Source: Fretibacterium sp. OH1220_COT-178 (GTDB taxonomy: Bacteria; Synergistota; Synergistia; Synergistales; Aminobacteriaceae). From it: DNA of 64,000 nt. Below the pieces are notes generated by a model that worked only from the letters and a program-made list of their open reading frames with translations, did not search any database and was not told where the DNA came from. Position 1 is the stretch's first letter. Every line of letters begins with the position of its first letter. A program made the translations under genes and the position numbers. The stretch covers positions 113,561-177,560 of the forward strand of contig NZ_RQYL01000004.1 in assembly GCF_003860125.1 (NCBI RefSeq), written 5' to 3'. Positions 1 to 9,166 of the stretch are shown one piece after another.

Positions 1-201
1 CAGGTCGTAGGGCTGCGTGCGCTCCTTCAGCCAGGTGAGCTCCAGGGTGAACCCCTCCTTGCCGTCCCCGAGATAGACGATGATGAACGCCTCGTCCGTG
101 ATACGCCGTACCTCTTTGAGCCCCAAGGCCTCCTCGTAAAAGGCCATGCTCCTCTCGAGGTCCAGGACGTTGAAGTTGAAGTGGCAAAAATGCGCTTTCA
201 T
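1..201 (-). CDS. VOC-family (glyoxalase I-like) protein, C-terminus outside window
   Basis: Only the first 67 codons are inside the window; the gene runs off its left edge. The visible part begins MKAHFCHFNFNVLDLERS and continues with the FYEEALGL segment typical of the first beta-alpha-beta unit of the vicinal-oxygen-chelate fold (lactoylglutathione lyase and relatives). The His in HFNFNV sits where the first metal ligand of glyoxalase I is found. The family isomerises methylglyoxal-thiol hemithioacetals or does other metal-assisted chemistry; the substrate here cannot be told. The ATG follows a GAGGGGGG stretch. aspS is 47 bases upstream on the same strand, so the two may be cotranscribed. 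Confidence 0.8.
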   Translation of the reverse strand, partial: MKAHFCHFNFNVLDLERSMAFYEEALGLKEVRRITDEAFIIVYLGDGKEGFTLELTWLKERTQPYDL

Positions 202-248
202 TGCGGCACCCCCCTCAAAAAAATGCAACAAGGACGATCGGCTCGGCG

Positions 249-2051
249 CTAATCCTCATCCTCGTCCGAAACCACCTGTATCCGCAGCTCCTCCAGCCGC
301 GCCTCCTCGACGGAGTCCGGGGCCTTGGAGAGGAGACACTGGGCCTTTTGCGTCTTCGGGAAGGGCATAACCTCCCGGATGGACTGCCCGCCGCAGAGCA
401 GGGTCGCCAGCCGGTCCATCCCCAGGGCGATGCCTCCGTGGGGGGGAGTCCCGTAGGAAAGCGCCTCCAAAAAGAAGCCGAAGCGCCGCTTCGCCTCCTC
501 CGGCGATATCCCCAGACACTGGAAGGCCCTGGATTGTACGTGCGGATCGTGAATGCGGATGGAGCCGCCGCCCACCTCGTTGCCGTTGAGCACGCAATCG
601 TAGGCACGGGCCAGGGCACGACCGGGATCGGACTCCATGAGGTCGAGCTCCTCCAGCACGGGGGAGGTGAAGGGGTGGTGCATGGCTGTCCAGCGCTTCT
701 CCTCCTCGCTCCACTCGAAAAGCGGGAAACGCGTAACCCAAAGGAATCTCCAGGCCTTATCGTCCAGCAATCCCCGGGATTTGCCCAGGTCCAGGCGCAG
801 AACGCCCAGGATCGTACAGGCCTTGGCGCGGTCGGCATCGGCCACCACAAACAGGGCATCGCCATCGTTCAACCCGGCAAGCACCCTCAGGCGAGCCAGT
901 TCCGACTCGGAGAGAAACTTGACCAGGGGCCCTTTGAACGTCCCCTCCCTGAGCTGAAACGCCGCCAAGCCGGAGGCCCCGAACTTCTTGGCCCTCTCCT
1001 CCAGGTCGGCGAGCTCCTTGCGAGACAGGGAGGCTCCGCCGGGAAGCGCCAGGGCGCGCACCACGCCCCCCTTCGCGATAAGGGCGCGGAAGGGCTCGAA
1101 GGAGGATTCCGCGAACACCGTTCCCACGTCGCAGAGTTGCAGCGGGATGCGGAGGTCGGGCTTGTCGCTGCCGTAGAGGTCCATGGCGTCCCAATAGGTC
1201 ATGCGGTCGAAGGGGACGGGGATGTCGACCCCGAGAATTTCCTTGAAGAGTCCTTTCATGTAGCCCTCGATGAGCTCCATCACATCGTCCTCGACGACGT
1301 AGCTCATCTCGATGTCGACCTGCGTGAACTCCGGCTGTCGGTCGGCCCGCAGATCCTCGTCCCGGAAACACCTGGCGATCTGATAGTAGCGGTCGCAACC
1401 GCCGATCATCAGAATCTGTTTGAAGAGCTGAGGGGATTGGGGAAGCGCATAGAACGCTCCCGGAGTGATCCGGCTCGGGACCAGGTAGTCCCGCGCCCCC
1501 TCCGGAGTCGCCTTCGTGAGCATGGGGGTCTCGACCTCCATGAAGCCACGCTCGTCCAGGTATCTATGGGTGAAGGCATTCATTCGGCTGCGGACGCGGA
1601 GGTTGTGCTGCATCCTCTCGCGGCGGAGATCCAGGTAGCGATAGGTCAGGCGCAGGTTCTCGTCGACCTTGTCGGTCCCCTCCCCGACCTCGAAGGGCAG
1701 AGGCGCGGCGGAGGACAGAAGCAGGAAGTCCTCCGCCACGATCTCCACACGCCCCGTCTTGAGGGAGGGATTCTCGGTCCCCTCGGGCCGAGTGCGAAGC
1801 CGGCCCTTCACGGCGATGCAATATTCACTCCTGAGGTCCCCCGCGCGCGCGTGGACATCCCCCGCTTCGGGATCGAAGACCACCTGAACGGAGCCGCTGT
1901 AATCCCAGAGTTCCAAAAAGATGATGCCTCCCAAATCACGGCGGCGGCGAACCCAGCCGTTGGCCCTTACCGAACTGCCGATCTCGACCGCCCCGAAATC
2001 CCCGCACCGCGAAGACCGCTGCCAGGATTTATCGAAAAAATCCGTCCGCAT
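249..2051 (-). CDS. aspS: aspartyl-tRNA synthetase
   Basis: Class II synthetase that charges tRNA-Asp (or tRNA-Asp/Asn) in the cytoplasm; 600 residues with the start used here. It has an N-terminal OB-fold anticodon-binding domain (NGWVRRRRDLGG), the catalytic core with motif 2 (FRDEDLRADRQPEFTQ), a bacterial GAD-type insertion in the middle, and motif 3 near the end (GIALGMDRLATLL). I start at the ATG at 2051 (MRTDFFDKSWQR) because an AGGAG/GGAGGG run precedes it and the family normally begins just before such a segment. An in-frame ATG at 2084 would add 11 residues. GatCAB is encoded elsewhere in the window, so this enzyme may be non-discriminating and feed Asp-tRNA-Asn amidation; that is inference. 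Confidence 0.97.
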   Translation of the reverse strand: MRTDFFDKSWQRSSRCGDFGAVEIGSSVRANGWVRRRRDLGGIIFLELWDYSGSVQVVFDPEAGDVHARAGDLRSEYCIAVKGRLRTRPEGTENPSLKTGRVEIVAEDFLLLSSAAPLPFEVGEGTDKVDENLRLTYRYLDLRRERMQHNLRVRSRMNAFTHRYLDERGFMEVETPMLTKATPEGARDYLVPSRITPGAFYALPQSPQLFKQILMIGGCDRYYQIARCFRDEDLRADRQPEFTQVDIEMSYVVEDDVMELIEGYMKGLFKEILGVDIPVPFDRMTYWDAMDLYGSDKPDLRIPLQLCDVGTVFAESSFEPFRALIAKGGVVRALALPGGASLSRKELADLEERAKKFGASGLAAFQLREGTFKGPLVKFLSESELARLRVLAGLNDGDALFVVADADRAKACTILGVLRLDLGKSRGLLDDKAWRFLWVTRFPLFEWSEEEKRWTAMHHPFTSPVLEELDLMESDPGRALARAYDCVLNGNEVGGGSIRIHDPHVQSRAFQCLGISPEEAKRRFGFFLEALSYGTPPHGGIALGMDRLATLLCGGQSIREVMPFPKTQKAQCLLSKAPDSVEEARLEELRIQVVSDEDED

Positions 2052-2110
2052 TCCCTCCAGCTCCTTCTCATTGGAAAACAACATACGATCGAGCCGCCTC
2101 CGTCCTCATC

Positions 2111-3091
2111 TTATGCCCGTTCCCGGGCCAGTATCCCCCAGAGCTCCTCGTGCATATCCGTCCGACAGGCCCCCCGAGGTTCCACAAAACGTCCTATAAT
2201 TTTTGAATCGATGCCTTCATGGGCGAGGCAGGCTCGGGCTTCCTCCGCGCCATCGGGCGGCAGGGCCGCCACCAACATCCCCGAGGAAATCAGGTGCAGG
2301 GGATCGAAGCCGATTGCGGTGGCAGCCCGGCGCGTGAGGGGCGAAACCGGGATCGCGTCAAAGTCCAGCGCGATGCCGAGCCCGCAGGCATTGCGTATCT
2401 CCAGCAAGCCCCCCTCCAAGCCTCCCTCGGTCGGATCGTGCAGATAGCGCGCGAAGTCCCGAAGCAGGCGGGCCTCCCGGACGACCGACAGGTCCCCCTG
2501 CCAGGACCGCACCTCCTCCAACTCGGAGGGCTCGAGGCAAGACAAAAGATCCGGCCTGTCATGGGCCAGGATGGACATCCCCTCCAGTCCGGCGTGCCCG
2601 GTCACCAGGACGAGATCTCCCTCCTCGATCCGATCGGCACTCAGGATACGACGCGAGGGACCCAGCATGGTCCCCACGATGACCGGCCTGTCGTAGCGGT
2701 CCGTCAGTTCCGTGTGCCCTCCGACAACGGCAATGCCCATATCCGCGCAGGTCTCGTGCACCTCAGCCATGATGCGCTCAATCAAGGGCAACCCCTCGTT
2801 TGAGGGAACGATGAGCGTAACGATCAACCAAGCGGGGTCCGCCCCCTTGCAGGCGACATCGTTGGCATTGATGTGCACCAAAAGGCGTCCCGCACCGACG
2901 GTGGCTCCCACCACGGGATCCGACGCCGCGACGAGATAGGGAGCGTCTGACCACTGGATCACCGCCGCATCCTCCCCCAGACCGCCGCCGACTGGGACGT
3001 CGGGGCGTGGCGCGCCGGAGTAGCGCAGCACCCCCTGCAAAAGCAGGTCGGGCGGCAATTTTCCCACGATCGTCTTCTCGCTTTCCAGCAT
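2111..3091 (-). CDS. AIR synthase-related protein (PurM/HypE/ThiL superfamily)
   Basis: A 326-residue protein of the PurM-like ATP-binding superfamily. It has the N-terminal glycine-rich GGGLGEDAAVIQ segment with the conserved acidic metal ligand, the dimer-core motif HINANDVACKGADP, and the VVGGHTELTD motif, all typical of AIR synthase-related proteins resembling HypE and ThiL. It lacks features that would assign it to purine, thiamine or hydrogenase maturation, and no hyp or thi genes are nearby, so the substrate is unknown. The start at 3091 is chosen for a strong AGGAGG 10 bases upstream; an in-frame codon at 3133 is less likely. It precedes aspS by 59 bases in the same orientation and is probably cotranscribed with it. 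Confidence 0.85.
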   Translation of the reverse strand: MLESEKTIVGKLPPDLLLQGVLRYSGAPRPDVPVGGGLGEDAAVIQWSDAPYLVAASDPVVGATVGAGRLLVHINANDVACKGADPAWLIVTLIVPSNEGLPLIERIMAEVHETCADMGIAVVGGHTELTDRYDRPVIVGTMLGPSRRILSADRIEEGDLVLVTGHAGLEGMSILAHDRPDLLSCLEPSELEEVRSWQGDLSVVREARLLRDFARYLHDPTEGGLEGGLLEIRNACGLGIALDFDAIPVSPLTRRAATAIGFDPLHLISSGMLVAALPPDGAEEARACLAHEGIDSKIIGRFVEPRGACRTDMHEELWGILARERA

Positions 3092-3172
3092 GGCACCCTT
3101 CCTCCTAAGCCACAAATCGCACACCGTCTTCACACCCGGACGGAAAACTGCAGGCCGCTCTCTCGTTCAAGC

Positions 3173-3181
3173 ATTTTAACA
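3173..3181 (-). promoter_or_regulatory. extended -10 promoter for AIR synthase-like/aspS
   Basis: On the minus strand the sequence reads TGTTAAAAT, a TGn-extended -10 element, about 80 bases before the start at 3091. No convincing -35 lies 16-18 bases upstream. Confidence 0.45.
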
Positions 3182-3242
3182 CCCGACAAGACGACACGCA
3201 TCCAGAAATCGCCGAAGCCCGGCTTCGGGCATACAGGATAAG

Positions 3243-3280
3243 ACGGGGACCCCTTCCGCCCAGGGCGGAGGGCTCCCCGT
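3243..3280 (-). terminator. hairpin downstream of decarboxylase beta subunit
   Basis: ACGGGG pairs with CCCCGT, enclosing a second arm CCTTCCGCC / GGCGGAGGG around a three-base loop. It lies 45 bases past the stop of the beta-subunit gene. On the minus strand only TCTTATCCTGT follows, so the U-tract is weak. Confidence 0.5.
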
Positions 3281-3325
3281 TTGCCGTCCACGCGGCCGCG
3301 GGCCGCGAAAAGCGCCGTTCGATCG

Positions 3326-4507
3326 TCAGGACAAAAGCGTCAGCATGACTCCCGCGGCGACGGCCGTGCCGATGACCCCAGCCACGTTGGGCCCCATGGC
3401 GTGCATCAGGAGATAATTGCCCGGATTTTCGGCCTGCGCCACGCGTTGAACCACGCGGGCCGCCATGGGGACTGCGGACACCCCCGCCGAGCCGATCATG
3501 GGATTGATCCGCCCGCCCGTGAGCACCTTCATGAGCTGGCCGCAAAGCACGCCGCCGGCGGTGCTGAAGATGAAGGCCACCAGCCCAAGCAGGATGATGA
3601 CCAGCGTACGGGCCTGGAGGAAATATTGGGCCTCCATCGTCGACCCGACGGCCAGCCCCAGGAATATCGTGGTGATGTTGAGGATCTCGTTCTGGGCGGC
3701 CAGGCTCAGCCGATCGGTCGCCCCGCACTCCCGCAGGAGATTGCCGAACATCAGCATGCCCACCAGAGGGACGGAGGCCGGGAGGATCAGCCCCGCCACG
3801 ATGGTGCAGATGATGGGGAAGAGGATTTTCTCTCGCTTGCTGACGGGACGGAGCTGCCCCATTCGGATGGCCCGGTCCTTCTTGGAGGTCAGCAGTTTGA
3901 TTATGGGGGGCTGGATCAGCGGAACCAGGGACATGTAGCTGTAAGCGGCCACCGCAATGGCCCCCAGGATCGCCTGCTGCCCCAGCTTCATCGTCAGATA
4001 GATGCTGGTGGGGCCGTCGGCCCCGCCGATGATCGCGATGCTGGCGGCCTGTCTGATGTTGAAGCCTATATCGAGGCCGAACTGGGCCGCGATGGGCCCC
4101 ACCCAGTTGGCGCTGATAAAGGCTATGAAAACGCCGAACTGGGCCGCCGCCCCAAGAAGGAAGGTCGTGGGATTGGCGAGGAGCGGTCCGAAATCCGTCA
4201 AAGCTCCTATACCCAAAAAGATGATGATGGGATAGATTTCATGCTGGGCTCCAAAGTAGACGTAGCGCAGAAACCCCACCGCCCCCTCGGCGTCGGACAT
4301 GATTCCGGACAGGGGCAGATTGACCAGGAGACATCCGAAGGCAATGGGCACCAGCAACAGGGGTTCGAATCCCTTGCCGATGGCCATGTAGAGGAGAACC
4401 AGGGCGACGATCAGCATGACCACGTTGCCGGTCCCCATGGACGAGAACAAAACGGAGAATCCCGAGTTGTTCACCAGGTCGCGTAAGGCTGTGAGATACA
4501 CTTCCAT
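3326..4507 (-). CDS. sodium ion-translocating decarboxylase subunit beta
   Basis: A 393-residue polytopic inner-membrane protein of the OadB/GcdB/MmdB family, which couples decarboxylation of a carboxybiotin-bound substrate to Na+ export. The family signature is clear: GFNIRQAASIAIIGGADGPTSI in the middle, holding the GGADGPT motif with its Na+-binding Asp, and NPMIGSAGVSAVPMAARV near the C-terminus. About ten hydrophobic segments are visible. The start at 4507 has GGGAGGG about 12 bases upstream; the open frame extends 60 codons further but without hydrophobic or conserved sequence. The carboxyltransferase, biotin carrier and gamma subunits are not in this window, so whether it handles oxaloacetate, glutaconyl-CoA or methylmalonyl-CoA cannot be decided. 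Confidence 0.92.
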   Translation of the reverse strand: MEVYLTALRDLVNNSGFSVLFSSMGTGNVVMLIVALVLLYMAIGKGFEPLLLVPIAFGCLLVNLPLSGIMSDAEGAVGFLRYVYFGAQHEIYPIIIFLGIGALTDFGPLLANPTTFLLGAAAQFGVFIAFISANWVGPIAAQFGLDIGFNIRQAASIAIIGGADGPTSIYLTMKLGQQAILGAIAVAAYSYMSLVPLIQPPIIKLLTSKKDRAIRMGQLRPVSKREKILFPIICTIVAGLILPASVPLVGMLMFGNLLRECGATDRLSLAAQNEILNITTIFLGLAVGSTMEAQYFLQARTLVIILLGLVAFIFSTAGGVLCGQLMKVLTGGRINPMIGSAGVSAVPMAARVVQRVAQAENPGNYLLMHAMGPNVAGVIGTAVAAGVMLTLLS

Positions 4508-4834
4508 GACTGCGCTATCCCTCCCAAAATCCCCCCGGCCAGCGACGGGGGCGTCGTCCCGTCGAAACGGGACAAGTTCGAACCCTTCGAGTTCGATTTG
4601 GCCTTCAAAAAGACAACTTGGGATAACATAACACAAAAAGCCCAAATAAGCACGCCGCCCCCTCGGGAAACGAGAAGAATGCCACACGAGCCGAAAAGGT
4701 ATTGCCCCTCGGCTCGTCCTCTGCGTGAATTCCGCCCCATTGGCCGTTCCGTGTGCTAAAATAACGTGATTTGTCGGTTTCGTTCGAGTGCGGGTACGAG
4801 ATATTCAATTCTGCAAGGACGGGGTGTTCTGAAG
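4508..4834. other. divergent intergenic region (decarboxylase / valS)
   Basis: 327 bases between divergent genes. It holds a 9-bp inverted repeat, ACGAGCCGA at 4686-4694 and TCGGCTCGT at 4709-4717, with a 14-base loop and no U-tract on either side, so it is better read as an operator or leader structure than a terminator. The only promoter-like element I see is the extended -10 for valS listed separately. No T-box sequence was recognised in front of valS. Confidence 0.5.
4754..4762 (+). promoter_or_regulatory. extended -10 promoter for valS
   Basis: TGCTAAAAT, a TGn-extended -10 hexamer (TAAAAT at 4757-4762), 72 bases before the valS ATG. No good -35 is visible. Confidence 0.5.
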
Positions 4835-7483
4835 ATGAAGAGAAACAGGGAGTTGCCCAAGGGCTATTCGCCCGACACGATGGAGGAGAGGTGGTACGAG
4901 TCCTGGATGCAGGAGGGATTGTTCGACGCGGAGGTCGATCCCTCCCGTCCGGCGTTCTCCATCGTCATTCCGCCCCCCAACGTCACGGGCTCCCTCCACA
5001 TGGGACACGCCTTCAACAATACCTTTCAAGATATCCTCTGCCGGACGAAACGCATGCAGGGGTTCAACGTCCTCTGGCTTCCGGGCACGGACCACGCGGG
5101 CATCGCAACCCAGAACGTCGTCGAGAAAAGCCTCGCCGCCCAGGGGCTGAGCCGTCACGACCTGGGGCGCGAGGCCTTCGTGGAGAGGGTCTGGGAGTGG
5201 AAAAAGGTCTATGGGGATCGCATCATCACCCAGATGAAGCGATTGGGCAACTCCTGCGACTGGCGGAGGGAACGCTTCACCTTCGACGAAGGTCTGTCCC
5301 GTGCGGTCCGCTCCGTGTTCGTGCGGCTCTATAAAAAGGACCTGATCTACAGGGGCAAGTACATCATCAACTGGTGTCCGCGCTGCCATACGGCCCTCTC
5401 CGATCTCGAGGTGGAATACGAGGAGAGGCCGGGGAGCTTCTATTATGTGCGCTATCCGTTCGTGGATGGCTCGGGGGAGATCGTCGTGGCCACCACCCGT
5501 CCGGAGACGATTATCGGCGACGTGGCCATAGCCGTCCACCCGCGGTCGGAACAGTACCGCGATCTGATCGGCAAGAGGGTGCGTGTGCCGCTGACGGACC
5601 GCGAAATTCCCATCATCGAGGACAACATGGTGGATCCCGAGTTCGGAACCGGTTGCGTGAAGATCACCCCGGCACACGACCCCAACGACTTTCTGGTCGG
5701 GCTTCGGCACGACCTGCCGCAGCTGCAGGTCATCGATTCCGAGGGGATCATGAACGAGAACGCCGGAAAGTATCAGGGGATGACGATCGAGAAGGCCCGC
5801 AAGGCCGCGGCGGAGGACCTGGAGGCTCAGGGCCTGTTGGTGCGCTCCGAGGAGATCTCGCACTCCGTCGGGCATTGCCAACGGTGCAGCACGACCGTGG
5901 AGCCGTATCTCTCCGAACAGTGGTTCGTCCGCGTAAAGCCCTTGGCCGACCGAGGCGTTCAGGCCGTAAAGGACGGACGCATCGCCTGGATTCCCGAGCA
6001 GTGGGAGAGGACCTATTTTCAATGGATGGAAAACATCCGCGACTGGTGCATCTCGCGCCAGCTCTGGTGGGGACATCGCATCCCGGCATGGACCTGTTCC
6101 GAGTGCGGGCACATCACCGTCGCGGAGGAGGACCCGACGGCCTGTGAGCGGTGCGGGGCGCCCGATATTCTTCAGGACGAGGACGTACTGGACACCTGGT
6201 TCAGCAGCGCGCTCTGGCCCTTTTCCACGATGGGGTGGCCGGACGAGACCCCGGAGCTGAAATATTATTACCCGACTTCCCTGATGGTCACGGGATTCGA
6301 CATCATCTTCTTCTGGGTCGCCCGCATGATCATGATGGGACTCGAATTCATGGACGAGGTGCCGTTCCGGGACGTCTACATCCACTCGCTGATTCGGGAC
6401 GAACACGGACAGAAGATGAGCAAATCCAAGGGGAACGTGATCGACCCGCTGGACATGATCGACAAATACGGCGCCGACGCGCTGCGCATGGCCCTCGCGG
6501 CGCTCTCCACCCAGGGGCGCGACATCCTGCTCTCGTCCGGCAGGATCGAGACCTATCGACTCTTTATGAACAAGCTCTGGAACGCGGCGCGATTCGCCCT
6601 CATGAACCTCGACGACGAGCGCCAGGCCATCGACCCCGCACAGTTGCGGCTTCAGGACCGCTGGATTCTGGACCGCACTCAGGAGATGACGGAGCGGATC
6701 ACCGGCCTGATCGACGCCTACGACATCGGATCCGCCGCCCGGGCCCTGTACGACTTCCTCTGGGGTGACGTCTGCGACTGGTATCTGGAGATGGCCAAGC
6801 CGGCCCTCAGGGGCGACGAAGGGGAGACCCGCAAAAAGGCGGTTCAGGGCACCCTCGAGGAGGTTTTCCACACGACCCTGCTTCTCCTTCACCCCTTTAT
6901 TCCCTTCGTGACGGAGGAGCTGTGGTCCGCCTTCGGCTACGGCGGGACCTCCGTCATGCGCACGGCATGGCCCAAGCCCAGGGAGGAGTTCCGATTCGAG
7001 GTCGCGGAGGCCATGCGCAACGTCCAGGAGACGGTACGCGTCCTGCGCAACCTGAGGGCCGAGGCGCGGGTTGCCCCCCAACAATGGATGAACCATGCGA
7101 CCATCCGGATGGACGACGCCGAACTGAGGGATACCCTCGAGGGGGCCCTGCAGCAGATTGCCGGATTGTGCCGCATCCGGGAGATCGCGATCCTTCCGAT
7201 GTCCGCTCCGCGCCCCGCGGCCTCGCTCTCCTCCGTCGTCGCCTCCGCCGAGGTCAGCCTGCCCGTAGGGGATGTCTTGGACGTAACGGCTGAGATTGCC
7301 CGGCTGACTCAGGAGGTCGCCTCGATAGAGAAGACCGTGAATGCGAGCCGGGACCGGTTGAACAAACCCGATTTCGTGGCCAGGGCCCCGCAGGAAGTCG
7401 TGGAGAAGGAGCGTAACCGTGTCGCGGAGGGTACGGCACAGATCGCCCGGCTGAAGGAAAATCTGGAGAGCCTCAGCCGCTGA
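4835..7483 (+). CDS. valS: valyl-tRNA synthetase
   Basis: Class I synthetase, 882 residues, charging tRNA-Val. The HIGH motif appears as HMGH at residues 55-58 (preceded by PPPNVTGSL) and KMSKSKGN at about residue 527. The CP1 editing domain lies between them, with the TTRPETI segment. The C-terminal 65 residues form the coiled-coil arm characteristic of ValRS (IARLTQEVASIEKTV onward), which separates it from IleRS and LeuRS. The ATG at 4835 is preferred because family homology begins there; an in-frame codon at 4766 would precede the predicted transcription start. It is a single-gene unit, convergent with the response regulator downstream. Confidence 0.97.
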   Translation: MKRNRELPKGYSPDTMEERWYESWMQEGLFDAEVDPSRPAFSIVIPPPNVTGSLHMGHAFNNTFQDILCRTKRMQGFNVLWLPGTDHAGIATQNVVEKSLAAQGLSRHDLGREAFVERVWEWKKVYGDRIITQMKRLGNSCDWRRERFTFDEGLSRAVRSVFVRLYKKDLIYRGKYIINWCPRCHTALSDLEVEYEERPGSFYYVRYPFVDGSGEIVVATTRPETIIGDVAIAVHPRSEQYRDLIGKRVRVPLTDREIPIIEDNMVDPEFGTGCVKITPAHDPNDFLVGLRHDLPQLQVIDSEGIMNENAGKYQGMTIEKARKAAAEDLEAQGLLVRSEEISHSVGHCQRCSTTVEPYLSEQWFVRVKPLADRGVQAVKDGRIAWIPEQWERTYFQWMENIRDWCISRQLWWGHRIPAWTCSECGHITVAEEDPTACERCGAPDILQDEDVLDTWFSSALWPFSTMGWPDETPELKYYYPTSLMVTGFDIIFFWVARMIMMGLEFMDEVPFRDVYIHSLIRDEHGQKMSKSKGNVIDPLDMIDKYGADALRMALAALSTQGRDILLSSGRIETYRLFMNKLWNAARFALMNLDDERQAIDPAQLRLQDRWILDRTQEMTERITGLIDAYDIGSAARALYDFLWGDVCDWYLEMAKPALRGDEGETRKKAVQGTLEEVFHTTLLLLHPFIPFVTEELWSAFGYGGTSVMRTAWPKPREEFRFEVAEAMRNVQETVRVLRNLRAEARVAPQQWMNHATIRMDDAELRDTLEGALQQIAGLCRIREIAILPMSAPRPAASLSSVVASAEVSLPVGDVLDVTAEIARLTQEVASIEKTVNASRDRLNKPDFVARAPQEVVEKERNRVAEGTAQIARLKENLESLSR

Positions 7484-7511
7484 CCCCGGCGGGCACAAGA
7501 TTCGAAGCACA

Positions 7512-7562
7512 AGACGAGGACGCGGGGCCCGTGTTTTTTCCACAGGCTCCGCGTCCTCGTCT
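7512..7562. terminator. shared hairpin between convergent valS and response regulator
   Basis: A perfect 14-bp stem (AGACGAGGACGCGG, 7512-7525, with its complement at 7549-7562) lies between two converging genes and touches the last base of the regulator's stop codon. Neither side has a downstream U-tract; the T6 run is inside the loop. It is probably a bidirectional block to read-through. Confidence 0.6.
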
Positions 7563-8251
7563 CATGCCTCGGGGTTGTTTCCGCCCCCGGATACTTGTTC
7601 CATGGTCTCGGGGCTCATCTGGGCAAAGCCGACCTTCCAGGCCATGACCGCCGCCTGGGTGCGGTCTCGAAGCTCCAGTTTCTTGAGCATGTGACTGACG
7701 TGGTTCTTCACCGTCTTCTCGGAAAGCACGGTTTTCTCGGCCACCTCGAGGTTGCTGTAGCCCTGGGCCAGCCAGTAGAGCACCACCTTTTCCCTGGGAG
7801 AGAGCTCCGCCAGCAGGTCGCTTTCGCTCTTGCGCTTGGCGAAGCTGGTCATCAACTTTCCCGCCACCCGCGGATCGACGTAAGGCTCCCTTCGATACGC
7901 GGCACGAATCGCCGCGATCAGCTCCACACGGCCGGAGGACTTCAGGACGAACCCCATCACCCCCTCGGCCGAGAGGGTCGCCAGGCAATCCTCGTCGTCA
8001 TAAGCGCTCACGGCGATGGGGACGACCTTCAATTTGAGGCTGTTGATCTCGCGGGCCAGCTGGACCCCATCCATCTTGGGCATATTGATATCGAAAAGAA
8101 CGATGTCGGGATTGTGTTCGCGGAGCAGCTGAAGTGCCTCCTCTCCGTTGGAGGCCTCGCCCACGACCTTGACCTCGGGTTCCAGTTCCAGGATTTTACG
8201 CAGACCGTCACGAAAGAGCTTGTGGTCGTCCGCCAGAACAATCTGGATCAC
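7562..8251 (-). CDS. NarL/FixJ-type response regulator
   Basis: A 229-residue two-domain regulator. Residues 1-125 form a receiver domain with the acidic pair D8-D9, phospho-acceptor D54 (VLFDINMPKMDG) and the conserved Lys in VLKSSG. Residues about 160-215 form a LuxR-type HTH (LSPREKVVLYWLAQGYSNLE, then the VKNHV recognition helix). I start at the GTG at 8251, which has GGAGGG seven bases upstream. The open frame continues upstream only by running antisense through tRNA-Arg. No histidine kinase gene is adjacent, so its partner and target genes are unknown. Confidence 0.9.
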   Translation of the reverse strand: MIQIVLADDHKLFRDGLRKILELEPEVKVVGEASNGEEALQLLREHNPDIVLFDINMPKMDGVQLAREINSLKLKVVPIAVSAYDDEDCLATLSAEGVMGFVLKSSGRVELIAAIRAAYRREPYVDPRVAGKLMTSFAKRKSESDLLAELSPREKVVLYWLAQGYSNLEVAEKTVLSEKTVKNHVSHMLKKLELRDRTQAAVMAWKVGFAQMSPETMEQVSGGGNNPEA

Positions 8252-8374
8252 TATAAGCCCTCCTTCAGCAAAGATGTCGGCCGTGAAGACAAGCGGGCCG
8301 CGGACTCGAGAGCCGGAAGGATGAGAATTTCTCCGAACAAGGCCGCCATCGCACCTTCTTTTTTTGAGAAAATG

Positions 8375-8383
8375 TGGTATAGT
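8375..8383 (+). promoter_or_regulatory. extended -10 promoter for tRNA-Arg
   Basis: TGGTATAGT ends 23 bases before the mature tRNA 5' end. It is a TGn-extended -10 with no consensus -35. Confidence 0.6.
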
Positions 8384-8406
8384 GTTCCGGTGCTCAAGTT
8401 CCATGC

Positions 8407-8482
8407 GCGCCTGTAGCTCAGTGGATAGAGTGACGGCCTCCGGAGCCGTAGGCCGGGCGTTCGAATCGCCCCAGGCGCGCCA
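8407..8482 (+). tRNA. tRNA-Arg (anticodon CCG)
   Basis: A complete cloverleaf can be drawn. The acceptor GCGCCTG pairs with CAGGCGC, followed by discriminator G and an encoded CCA. The D stem is GCTC/GAGT, the anticodon stem ACGGC/GCCGT with loop CTCCGGA, and the T arm contains GTTCGAATC. The anticodon is at 8440-8442 (CCG), which reads the Arg codon CGG, useful in a GC-rich genome. The opposite strand carries the discarded 5' extension of the response-regulator frame. Confidence 0.97.
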
Positions 8483-8548
8483 AATCTTCCTCCCATTTTT
8501 GAATTCTTTCGTTTCCTCCCAGTCGGGCAAAGGAGCAACTTCATACGG

Positions 8549-9166
8549 TCAATGATCCGGATGCCCTTGGGCTCCGGTTGCCGAGTCGCTCAGAAAACGT
8601 TCAATGAAGGCTTGCAGCTCCTCGATTCCCGCCCGATTCTCCCCCGAGGTGACGATGGGAACGTCTATGGAGCGAAGCCCCTCTTTCACATAGTGTTGCA
8701 GCATCGTCCGATGCCGTCCCCTGGCGATCTTGTCCGCCTTTGTGAAGACCACCAGGATCGCTTTGCCGCAGTCGCCCAGCCATTCCTGGAGCGCGCGGTC
8801 GTTCCCCAGCAACCCGTGCCGAAAGTCCACGAGGTGACAGATCAGGCACAGCGTCCTCCGGCGTTCGACGTAGGACGCTATGAGCCGCGACCATTCGCTC
8901 CTCTCCGTCTTGCTGCGGGAAGCGTAGCCGTATCCGGGGAGGTCGACAAGCCGAAAGGGAACGGAGCACTGGACGGAGTAGAAGTTGATGCTGCGCGTCT
9001 TGCCCGGAGTCGCCCCCACGTGGGCCAGCCGCGTCCCCAGCAGCGTGTTGATCAGCGTCGACTTTCCGACGTTGGAGCGTCCGGCGATGGCGATCTCCGG
9101 TGCCGCCTCGGGCGGCAACTGAGAGGACGCGAAACAGGTCGCCTCGAGCGAGGCCCTCCAGCGCAT
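8549..9166 (-). CDS. engB: ribosome biogenesis GTP-binding protein EngB/YsxC
   Basis: A 205-residue TRAFAC-class GTPase that assists 50S subunit assembly. The G motifs are clear: G1 GRSNVGKST, the switch segment TPGKTRSINFY, G3 DLPGYGYA and G4 TKADK. Length matches the family (about 195-210). Its ATG shares one base with the lon stop codon (TGATG at 9164-9168), so translation is probably coupled to lon. It is the last gene of the tig-clpP-clpX-lon-engB run; the lon-engB order is also common in Firmicutes. Confidence 0.96.
   Translation of the reverse strand: MRWRASLEATCFASSQLPPEAAPEIAIAGRSNVGKSTLINTLLGTRLAHVGATPGKTRSINFYSVQCSVPFRLVDLPGYGYASRSKTERSEWSRLIASYVERRRTLCLICHLVDFRHGLLGNDRALQEWLGDCGKAILVVFTKADKIARGRHRTMLQHYVKEGLRSIDVPIVTSGENRAGIEELQAFIERFLSDSATGAQGHPDH

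Noticed and set aside
201..2447. 748-codon open frame on plus
   Set aside because: Antisense of aspS and the AIR-synthase-like gene.
4508..4834. T-box leader of valS
   Set aside because: The predicted leader is too short and no T-box core sequence or anti-terminator is visible.
4805..7543. 912-codon open frame on minus
   Set aside because: Antisense of valS, which has HMGH and KMSKS motifs.
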